Assembly (NCBI GenBank): GCA_037349105.1
Contig: JAYJMM010000039.1
Location: 2,604,001-2,668,000 of the forward strand
Origin: Limnomonas spitsbergensis
Taxonomy: Eukaryota; Chlorophyta; Chlorophyceae; Chlamydomonadales
Length of the DNA stretch: 64,000 nt
Direction of reading: 5' to 3'
The position numbers and the translations under genes are program-made. Below the pieces are notes generated by a model. The model made no database searches. It saw nothing but the letters and a program-made list of their open reading frames with translations, and was not told the DNA's origin. Below, in pieces: positions 22,302 to 30,229 of this stretch (its first letter is position 1; each line of letters begins with the position of its first letter).

Positions 22302-24164
22302 ATGCCAGGAGCTGGTCGCCAGCAGCGCAGCCATGGCAGAGTCCAGCCTGTGGTTCAAAATCAGAGTGCTGATCCCAGGATGTGGCAGTACAACCAGGCG
22401 CTGGAAGACCTGGAGGAGGAGCTGGACGTCAGAATGATAGCCCTCATAGATGGGGTTTCAGCGGAAGTCGCCGCGCATCGGCTGACTTGCAACAGCGGCG
22501 GTGCCGACAGCGCTGGAGAATTTGAGGTGTGGAGCGAAGGTGTCTCATCAGCAGGGGAAGGCCTGGACGATGCCAGAGCGCAGTCGGACAGGCAGCTGGA
22601 GGGACTGAGGGTTGCCAGGCAAGTCCTGGAATACCAGCTGAGGAAAGCTGAAGGGACAGCGGTAGAGCCGGAGGAGGACAATGTCGGAACCATAGAAGAG
22701 CACTTGAGCATGATGCCTGAGCTCCTTGAGGGAGCGGGTTTGCAAGAAGTGGGGTTTCAAGCAGCCATCAGACAGCTGCAAACTGGGTTGGCCCGCAGGG
22801 TGCGCCAGCTCAGAAGCGCGGCCAAGTGGGCCAGCGGCAGGGGACCAGAGCAGGCGGCTCTGGTGTACGCCGATGATATTTGCCTCAACCTGAGGGTGGT
22901 AAAACGCCAGCTTGCAGAGTGGGTTAGCACCCGAGAAGGGCAGGGGGTGTTGTGGCTACCAAGCAATATCACCTGGCAGCTGAGCATTCAGGGTGCAGGA
23001 ACAGACAGCGCTAGCTCAGGCGATGAGCAGGGCGATAGGGATGCGCAGGCGGCGGCAGGCGGCAATGGCCGGGAGGGGCCCGCCAGCAGCCAGGCGCCAG
23101 TGCAGCACCCGCCCAGGCCAGAGAGCCGGGCTGGGGGCGCAGCCAGGGGAGCTTGCGGCCTAACCAGCCGCAGCGCAGTCAGCGGGGAGCCACTGCGCGG
23201 GAATGTCGCATGCATGCCTCAGCAGTGCCTGGGTTGCATGGTCAGCTTAGAGGAAGGGACCAGCAGGAAGTGCTGCAAGTGTCGCGGTACAGCCTGTGAG
23301 GCTTGTGCCGGCACTGAGGGCATCGGCGGCACCTGCAGAGGAGTGTGGGCGTGCCATACGTGCAGTGACTTGGTACAGCCGGCCTGGGGCCATGCGTCAG
23401 CTACTGGGGAGCCATGCATGCGATGCGGCAAGCACATGCATGACTATCACGCCTGCCCTGTCCCAGAGGGGATGGCAGGCAGGTGCCTCATCTGCGCCCG
23501 GAGTGGCCATCAAGCAAAGGAGTGCCCAGAGGGGGATACACCCTTGGGAACCATCAGAAAACGGCAGCTAGCCGCGGACAAGGCAGAAGGCTGCAGATGG
23601 TATTGCGCCTGGGAAGAGGAGCTCCCCAGCGAAAGGGCTACGGTGTTACGGGCCGCCCAGGGGTTGGACTTGCCAGGGGAACTGCAGCAAGCCAGGCAAG
23701 CGCGTTGGGAGCGTGAGGCGGCAGTAGCTGAGGTCGAGGGCAGGCGCCCTCGGCTGATCAGAGAATGGTACAGGATCGCAGACGGCGGGCCTGTGCTGGG
23801 ATCTATGTGTGCGGTCCAGCGGGCGCAGATCATAATCTTTGGGAGAATATTGGCACAGGCATATGCAGACGGGGTCCAGCCAGGCCAGGGTAGGCCTATC
23901 CGTGGGTGGCCAGAGCAGTGGCGCAACCCAGCTCAATCCAGCGGAATGGACTACCAGACTATGCAGCGTGCCAACGCTGGGAGCAACAGGAAGAAGTGCA
24001 AGGAACCAGCAGGATCTGCAGGTGCAGACAGCAGCGGAGTGCCGAGCCCCGCCAGCAGGCAGGGGCAGCAGGCCAAGCGCTGCAGGGGACATCAGTCGGG
24101 GGCGCGGCCAGCGGGGGCCGACGCAGCCTGGGCGGAAACAGCCGAGCTTCAGGGGAAGAAGTAA
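22302..24164 (+). CDS. Retroelement ORF8, Cys-rich protein with two zinc knuckles
   Basis: 620 residues from ATG at 22302. The N-terminal half is helical (ALEDLEEELDVRMIALIDG, QAAIRQLQTGLARRVRQL). The middle has a cysteine cluster resembling a RING/B-box-like fold (CLGCMVSLEEGTSRKCCKC, then CEAC, CRGVWACHTC). This is followed by two CX2CX4HX4C knuckles, CMRCGKHMHDYHAC (23415-23456) and CLICARSGHQAKEC (23484-23525). The C-terminal part is basic and Gln/Ser-rich, ending LQGKK. It is probably a nucleic-acid-binding structural protein of the element; the exact role is unknown. Confidence 0.55.
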   Translation: MPGAGRQQRSHGRVQPVVQNQSADPRMWQYNQALEDLEEELDVRMIALIDGVSAEVAAHRLTCNSGGADSAGEFEVWSEGVSSAGEGLDDARAQSDRQLEGLRVARQVLEYQLRKAEGTAVEPEEDNVGTIEEHLSMMPELLEGAGLQEVGFQAAIRQLQTGLARRVRQLRSAAKWASGRGPEQAALVYADDICLNLRVVKRQLAEWVSTREGQGVLWLPSNITWQLSIQGAGTDSASSGDEQGDRDAQAAAGGNGREGPASSQAPVQHPPRPESRAGGAARGACGLTSRSAVSGEPLRGNVACMPQQCLGCMVSLEEGTSRKCCKCRGTACEACAGTEGIGGTCRGVWACHTCSDLVQPAWGHASATGEPCMRCGKHMHDYHACPVPEGMAGRCLICARSGHQAKECPEGDTPLGTIRKRQLAADKAEGCRWYCAWEEELPSERATVLRAAQGLDLPGELQQARQARWEREAAVAEVEGRRPRLIREWYRIADGGPVLGSMCAVQRAQIIIFGRILAQAYADGVQPGQGRPIRGWPEQWRNPAQSSGMDYQTMQRANAGSNRKKCKEPAGSAGADSSGVPSPASRQGQQAKRCRGHQSGARPAGADAAWAETAELQGKK

Positions 24165-24545
24165 AAAAAGGCTAGGAGCCGCGCAAAGAGAGCGCAGCAG
24201 AAGGCCGTCGACAGGGATCGCGGCGGCAGACCAGGCATGGATTGCCCTTGCCAGCCGGGCATGATCAGCCAGGTAGAACTGGAGATCACATGGGCCACGG
24301 AGCAGTTGAGGCCAGGGCCGGCTGCAGAGCCTATAGTGGCGCAACCGGCAGAGCAACAGCCGCAAGTGAAGCGGCAGCCGCCAGCATGCAGGGGACTCCT
24401 GAACTGCACAACATTCAAGGGAGTGCTTACAGGAGCGTTCCAGCTGATGCTGGTGTGGCTCCTGTTGTCAGCGTGTATCCCGGGTGCAAGGGCCACTTGA
24501 CAGGGAGTCCGCGGCGGGGGATTTACAGCAGGCCAAGGTGCTTTT

Positions 24546-25049
24546 GTGTCCAGCCAGGAGGCTGCAGCAAAGCTCACGCCAGGCTGGCTGCGCCCGCCAG
24601 TTGTCATCCCTGTGGGGGGTGCCAGGAGGGCTGGGGGCGCCTACAGCCAGCAGGAGGAATGGCAACGCAACAGCAATGCCGAGGGGGAAGCACCAGCCAC
24701 GGAGGACGACCCGCAGGCAGCAGAGATGATCGACATGTTCCAGCCAGGAGGTGTGGTGGAACCACCTTCGGAACATGTCAAGACAGAAGAAGGGTGGCTG
24801 CTGGGCAAGCACCCTGACTTCACGGAGGAGCAGCAGGCGTCCCTTGAGCAGAGCCTCAGGGACCGCCAGGGAGCGTTCGCTTACTCCATGGAGGACCTGC
24901 CAGGCTACTGCGGCACGCAGGGGGTGGACACAGCGTGCTTGCCGGTACAGGCTGTGCGAACCATGGAGAAAGAAGGAGTGGTCCTCTTTGAGCCCTTTGG
25001 AGGGAACGCATACTCTGGCAGTGGGGAGGTGGCAACGACGTACAGGTAG
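24546..25049 (+). CDS. Retroelement ORF9, pol fragment upstream of a missing reverse transcriptase
   Basis: The segment LGKHPDFTEEQQASLEQSL, then RDRQGAFAYSMEDLPGY, matches the linker that normally precedes the reverse transcriptase fingers in gypsy-type pol. Directly afterwards comes VVLFEPFGGNAY and a stop at 25047-25049; none of the reverse transcriptase motifs follow. The glycine-containing VVLFEPFGG vaguely recalls motif I of cytosine methyltransferases, but this is too short to claim. The first part of the frame may not be translated. Confidence 0.45.
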   Translation: MSSQEAAAKLTPGWLRPPVVIPVGGARRAGGAYSQQEEWQRNSNAEGEAPATEDDPQAAEMIDMFQPGGVVEPPSEHVKTEEGWLLGKHPDFTEEQQASLEQSLRDRQGAFAYSMEDLPGYCGTQGVDTACLPVQAVRTMEKEGVVLFEPFGGNAYSGSGEVATTYR

Positions 25050-25069
25050 TGCCTGGGAGAATCCGCTGC

Positions 25070-25617
25070 GGCAGATTGGGCCGATGCAGCGCAGGAACCA
25101 GGCAGACGGGCTGTCCGAGAGGGCAGTCCAGACTCTCAAGACAGGACTTCGCAAATGTTGCCAGGAGGGCAGCAACGACGATTCCTGGGACAAGATGGTA
25201 CCATGGGTGGCGCTGGGCTTTCGCTGCTCGCCGCAGCAAGCTACGCGCATGGCGCCCTACGAGGTTCTTTTTGGGCAGAGACCCACGTTCCCCTCCAGAG
25301 TGGGGGCGGACCTATGGAGCACCGCCAAGGTGGCAACAGCAGAGGAGGCAGCGGACCTGCTCCTGGCCAGAGTGGCTAGGATCAAAGAGGCGCTGCGAGT
25401 TGCGGGTTGGCACATGGTTTGCTTGGTACCAGCACTTGATGAGGTGCCTGAGGGCGAATGGTTGTGCCCACAGTGCCAGCCGGACGACAAGGTCGCTGGG
25501 CACGCTGAGATAGCAGGGCCCGCTGCAGAGCCAGAGCGCAGCGCAGCCGTCCGGGCGGCCAAGCCCAACTGCCAGAGCAGCAGCCAGGGCAGCCCCGGAT
25601 GCCGACATCATGGATAA
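25070..25617 (+). CDS. Retroelement integrase C-terminal half with partial PHD-type finger
   Basis: The frame contains NQADGLSERAVQTLKTGLRK (catalytic Glu codon at 25117-25119), DSWDKMVPWVALGFRCS and ATRMAPYEVLFGQRP. These are the last part of an rve (DDE) integrase core as in Ty3/gypsy elements. The HHCC finger and first two catalytic Asp residues are absent upstream, so the domain is truncated. It is followed by WHMVCLVPALDEVPEGEWLC plus PQC, the second half of a PHD finger. The frame ends at 25617. Confidence 0.6.
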
Positions 25618-26506
25618 GCCGGAGGTGGAGGTTATGGCCACCAACCCGGCCACGCGGCAAATGGAGCGGGGCATAGCAAGGCCAATGGCGAACGGGTTGT
25701 ACGACATCTCGTACACCACTGGCCGGGGAGAGGCCAATGTCACCCCGAGGGCAGTTGCCAGACGGGCCAAGGTGGCCAAGGAAGCAGCAAGGGAGGAGGA
25801 GGAATCGGCACTTGAAGGGTGCACCGATACATGAACCTCAGGGAAGGCCGAGCCCAGAGCGGCAAGGCCGCTGAGCATGGGACGGTACTCACACCGTAAC
25901 CGGCAGGAAAGGGCAAAAGGATGAGCAGCAGAAGACACTTTCAGGCGCAGCGCACCTGGACCTAGTACACGGCAGGTGCTGGGCCGGCGGCCAGCGGGTC
26001 AATGGCGGATTAGGCTAAGTGGCGACAAGACCTAGAGCAACGACGGGTTATGAAAATTTATATCTCAAGAGCAGCAGCAGCAAGGCTGCGGTAGTACATA
26101 TGCTGGAGCATGGACGACAAGACTTGATTTTGTGGAGTAGAGATAGTACCCAAGGGGGCAGAAGCCGCTGCTGCGGCGCGCATTTCCTGTGGCCTTGAAG
26201 GCCAGCCGTCTATGGCGCAGTGGGGCGAGAGCAGCGGTTATACTTAGCCTGGCCTGATGATTCTGATTAACAGCCAAGTTTGGTGTTGAGCAGCTGAGAA
26301 GCTTAGAATGACGCGCAGTAGGTGCGCATGGCTTGCAGAGATTATGTGAATTTTGCCTTGATGATAGCCTGAACCAGGCAAAGGCGGAGAAGGCCTGAAC
26401 CAGGCTGATTTGCTTTTACTTTGATCTTCTGAGGTGTACATATTGCCAGAAATTTCTAACAGTACCGACCCCTTTTTCCGGCTCCCAGCGTATGCCCGAT
26501 AGGCTT
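25618..26506. other. 3' part of the large element's interior
   Basis: The first 220 bases hold a short basic open frame (25610-25834), probably the C-terminus of pol. The rest has no recognised gene; it would be the 3' untranslated region before the polypurine tract. Confidence 0.45.
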
Positions 26507-26528
26507 AACGCTGAGGAGCGGGGGGGCG
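26507..26528 (+). promoter_or_regulatory. Polypurine-tract-like segment before B1
   Basis: The text GCTGAGGAGCGGGGGGGCG directly precedes segment B1 (26529). A purine run with a G stretch immediately upstream of a terminal repeat is the normal plus-strand primer position. This suggests that at the RNA level B acts as U3 and A as R-U5. Confidence 0.5.
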
Positions 26529-26749
26529 AGTGAAGTAGTAGGGGCGGTACCCACGAGACAGGGACACCCATATTTATCCCTAGGCAGAGAGACTTCCTGC
26601 TAGGGCTGAACCTTACAGTAGCCAGTTAACAGCTCTTGTCTGAAGTACAAGGAGCCTGTTTGTGAGTAGAAGGACACCTCTCTAAGGCGCCTTTACCGGA
26701 GATTACGGAGTTTACCATATTGGCGCATTTACTGCTTTATGGTGCGACA
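26529..26749 (+). repeat. Terminal segment B1
   Basis: 221 bp from AGTGAAGTAGTAGGGG to CTTTATGGTGCGACA, nearly identical to B2 (27381-27601). It is joined to A2 through the dinucleotide GC, which forms the perfect palindrome GACAGCTGTC at the junction (26746-26755). Confidence 0.88.
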
Positions 26750-26751
26750 GC

Positions 26752-27601
26752 TGTCACGGTATATTACGGTATACGTGCCAAAACCGTTTAGGCCGCAGAT
26801 GGCGGCCACGGAGACTTCGCAGCTTCCCTGCGGTGTCTCCTTATTTGAACTGAGACCTAGAAACCCGCTTACGCAGGATGATTGAGCATAATCCGTACTC
26901 TGAATTGGGCCTGCCGGGTCTCTGTATCCCGGCAATTGCCTAAACTAGTTACTTCGTCCCTTTCAAAAGGACAGACCTCTTCTGTAACAAGCTCCGGCCG
27001 TCACCAGTGCGTGAGACCCGAGGTGTTCCAAACGTCATTACCTACTTCAAGTCAAGACTAGATCAGCCTCCGCTGAGATAGCAGGAGAACAAGACCTCAG
27101 TTGAGGAACGAGATCCCTGCAGAACAGTAGTTCGCAGTCTACGATCCCGTACCCTCACCGCGTGTGACGCGGTAAGTGCACCTGATATTGCCTAGCTGGA
27201 TCGCGACCAGACGGCATGAAGGCCTGCGCCAACCCTAGCTATTGCCTGACATACAAATACAAATCTAGAAGCTTAACTCGTTGAGCACCCGCAGCCAGTG
27301 AGTAGTCACGAAGTCTGCCCGTAGGCGCCCATCACTGTCGTGAGGGAGAAGTCCGCCACGGACATGAAGCGCACATCGCGAGTGAAGTAGTAGGGGCGGT
27401 ACCCACGAGACAGGGACACCCAGACTTATCCCTAGGTAGAGAGACTTCCTGCTAGGGCTGAACCTTACAGTAGCCAGTTAACAGCTCTTGTCTGAAGTAC
27501 AAGGAGCCTGTTTGTGAGTAGAAGGACACCTCTCTAAGGCGCCTTTACCGGAGATTACGGAGTTTACCATATTGGCGCGTTTACTGCTTTATGGTGCGAC
27601 A
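26752..27601 (+). repeat. Terminal segments A2 and B2 (intact LTR-like unit)
   Basis: A2 (26752-27380) and B2 (27381-27601) abut at CATCGCG/AGTGAAG, the same order as in the solo LTR at 8707. The unit begins TGTCACGG and ends GCGACA, with TCGA repeated on the far side. Confidence 0.88.
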
Positions 27602-28043
27602 TCGATCACTATAAAATCCAAGATCTCGCATCAATCGCGCTCCGTCTTCTTGCCCCATACATGCTTTGTGTACTTCAGTGTATGTATTACGCGGATCATG
27701 CTACCCGGCAACAGAGTTTCCGAGGACCCCGCAGATGGTACCAACGACGACATCTGCAAGACAAAGAAAATATTCAGGCGGGTAAACAAATTGGGTATAA
27801 CGGAATTTGACGAAGAAATTCCAATCAACTCGACTTGCGCATCACACCCTTTTATGTGTCGTCAGAATTTATAAATCCTTCCTCATAACCTCCACGGATA
27901 GCGCTCATAAAAGTATCCTCTTACAAAAAATTTCCGAGGATGGGCCTGCCTTGAAGACTAAATATTTTTTTAGTCCCTACATCTTAACGACCAGCAACAA
28001 CAAGTTTCCAATATGTTTTCTCTGCATCGAGGGTTATGCACCG
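27602..28043. other. Spacer between the two retroelements
   Basis: About 440 bases with an AT-richer composition. One open frame of about 100 codons (27572-27874) begins inside B2 and shows no family resemblance. Nothing is assigned. Confidence 0.45.
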
Positions 28044-28575
28044 TGTAACAGAGTGGCACTTATAATGCCTTAGAATGTCTCCTTGTTTCCATGCCTATTG
28101 TATCCATGCTAGTAGCTAGGATATCAAACCATTAGTATTGCTAGTTCGCCTATTACTCTAGGCGGATTGAAGCCGTTTCCGTTTGTGTCTCTTTTCCGAA
28201 TCTCCTTCCGAAGTTCGGCGATTACTAAAACTGCCATGACTAGCTGCCTCTAGCCATGACGCTTTGACACCATGACACGCTGACTAAGTTCCATGACGGC
28301 ATGACACTCTGACTGTGTCCATGACTCTCACTACTATGCATGCATGGTAGTAATTGTTATTTGTCATAGACTAGGGCCTGTCTAGTTTGCCTTGTCTACT
28401 TATACTCTGGCCTTCTAGTTTCAAGGAGATTCTTATTGTATCAGTTGACTGCATAGTTGTTACTGCGTTGTAACAAGAGGCTGCCACATCGTCCCCGACT
28501 CCCCGACTCTGAGACTCCCCGTTTCCCCGTCACTTGAAGACTCGCTCTCACAAGTAAGAGTTGCTCCTGTTATAA
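28044..28575 (+). repeat. Chromovirus 5' LTR
   Basis: Aligns with 33636-34159 over its whole length. Differences are scattered substitutions plus small indels, for example a GCATGACG stretch present only here. The 3' edge is set by the primer-binding-site-like TGGTTCCAGAAGCC. Confidence 0.88.
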
Positions 28576-28802
28576 TTGGTTCCAGAAGCCTGATTGATCC
28601 TGAATTGTCATTCCTGACATTTTTTCGCGGACCTTTTCGCTTGTGCCCTTGCTTCAGCCAAATCCGGCCTCGCTCAAGTTGAAGTTCACTGTGAAATTGC
28701 GGCCAGCAGCCTTCCAGTCACCAGCAATTGACGTGCGTTAAAGTACACTCTGTGTACTCCCTACGCAGTGGCTGACGACGCTGAGACGACGCTGGGAAGT
28801 CC

Positions 28803-30035
28803 GCGGAAGACTTGATCGCCGAGTGCCCTTCGGACGACGAAGAAGAGGCCGAAGAGGAGGAGCCCGTCGCCCCTGCCCCAAAGAAGGCAAAGGCCACCCA
28901 GCCCACCCCAGCCAAAGCCAAAGCCACCCCTCCCAAAGCTTATCCCCCAAAGGCCACTCCCCCTCCCGCCAAGGCTGCCAAGAAGACGCCCAAGGCCGAG
29001 TCGGCTTACCCATCAGCTTGCATCGCTTGCTGCGTGAACTTGTCTCGCATCAGGAGCTTGGAGAACACAAACACTGCTCTCCGCCATACTGAGCCAGCAA
29101 GCGGAGCCAGCAAGCGGAGAGCAGTGTTTGTGTTCTTCAAGTTCCTGATGCGAGACAAGTTCACGCAACAAGCGATGCAAGCTAATGGGTAAGCCGACTC
29201 GGCCTTGGGCGTCTTCTTGGCAGCCTTGGCGGGAGGGGGAGTGGCCTTTGGGGGATGAGCTTTGATTGAACATGCTGCTTCCTGGTTTTTCGCACGCCGC
29301 CGGCTCTCAGGTATGAACCGGATCAGTACCTGGGCCGAATTCAAAAAGTGCATAAAACAGCAGTTCCAGGCCGCCAACAAATATGACATAGCAAAGGCTG
29401 CGCTGTTCCGCCTGTCTCAGGGCAAGGAATCAGTCCAAAAGTACACAGACCGCTTCTTGCAGCTCATGACAGCAGTTGGGGATGTCGAGGAGAAAGACCT
29501 AGCCTTTCTTAACAAAGAAGGTCTCACCCCCCAGCTCAAGGTGGAAGTAGCTACTAGGCGCCCGAGCACTCTTTACGAGACCCTCGAGTTAGTTGAAAGG
29601 CTTGAGAACATTCACGTCGAGAATGGTTGGGAATTCCAGGGCAGGCCAGGCGCAGGTGGGGGCCACGGTAGCAACCCGGGCCATAGCGGTCATGCCCCGA
29701 TGGACTTGGGGGCTCTTCAGTACCAACAGGGCCCTGCCCAGTCAGGATACCCCCCCCAACAACGTCAGCAAGGCTACCCCCCTCAGCAACCACGCCAAGG
29801 CTACCCCCCCATGCAACAGCGCCAGGTAGGATACCCCCCTCAGCAAGGCTACCCCCCCCAACAGGGTGGCTCCGCGCCCACGGCTGCCGAACGTCAGGAA
29901 AAGGTTTTCCATAGGGAAGGTGGGTTGTGCTTCGGCTGTGGCCTCACCGGTCACATCCACAGCCAATGCCGCAACAACCCTCCCCAGCCAATGCCGGGAA
30001 ACGGCCAGCGCAAGGCCCAGGGGGGCCGTTGGTAG
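28803..30035 (+). pseudogene. Chromovirus gag, disrupted by an inverted duplication
   Basis: The N-terminal part is acidic then Lys/Ala/Pro-rich (DDEEEAEEEEPVAP, then KATPPKA-type units). The frame is broken by an inverted repeat at 28935-29263. Beyond it the frame from about 29262 reads a normal gag core: STWAEFKKCIKQQF, SVQKYTDRFLQLM and STLYETLELVERLENI. A Gln/Tyr/Pro-rich tandem repeat (GYPPQQ units, about 29740-29870) and the knuckle CFGCGLTGHIHSQC (29928-29969) follow. The gag frame ends with TAG at 30033-30035. Gag would assemble the particle and bind RNA. Confidence 0.85.
28935..29263. repeat. 150-bp inverted repeat in chromovirus gag
   Basis: The left arm 28935-29084 and right arm 29114-29263 are reverse complements with about five mismatches, separated by a 29-base spacer. 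The spacer itself contains two GAGCCAGCAA copies. The right arm therefore holds an inverted copy of the gag N-terminal coding region. Confidence 0.93.
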
Positions 30036-30229
30036 ATATGCAGGGGGGGAAGGCATCCCCCATGGCGACAGAGACGCCTGCTACGGAGAAAAAGCGGTTC
30101 GTTCCACAGGTACCTAAAGCCAAACTAGTGCCACCACCAAGGCCGGAATCTCCACCGCTAGTCTTCAAGAAGCTCAAAATGAAAGTCAAACACGAGGATC
30201 CTAGCGTTCTTATGTTTGACATCACCATT

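Larger units (their letters stand above)
11165..27601 (+). mobile_element. 16.4-kb retroelement with split terminal repeats (A1-internal-B1-A2-B2)
   Basis: Bounded by a perfect 4-bp duplication TCGA (11161-11164 and 27602-27605). Segment A1 (11165-11790) is almost identical to A2 (26752-27380). B1 (26529-26749) is almost identical to B2 (27381-27601). A2 and B2 abut, like the solo LTR, but A1 and B1 are separated by the 14.7-kb internal region. The interior carries gag-like ORFs, a retroviral-type protease-like segment, four zinc knuckles and the C-terminal half of an rve integrase core. No reverse transcriptase motif is visible, so the copy is probably non-autonomous. Near-identity of the termini argues for a recent insertion. 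Confidence 0.8.

Noticed and set aside
24960..25030. Cytosine methyltransferase domain from VVLFEPFGG
   Set aside because: Only one short glycine motif; none of the other methyltransferase motifs can be seen nearby.
11165..27601. Classification as a DIRS/Kangaroo tyrosine-recombinase element from its split repeats
   Set aside because: No recombinase motif seen, while a DDE-integrase fragment, a protease-like motif and 4-bp target duplications are present; only the terminal topology matches.
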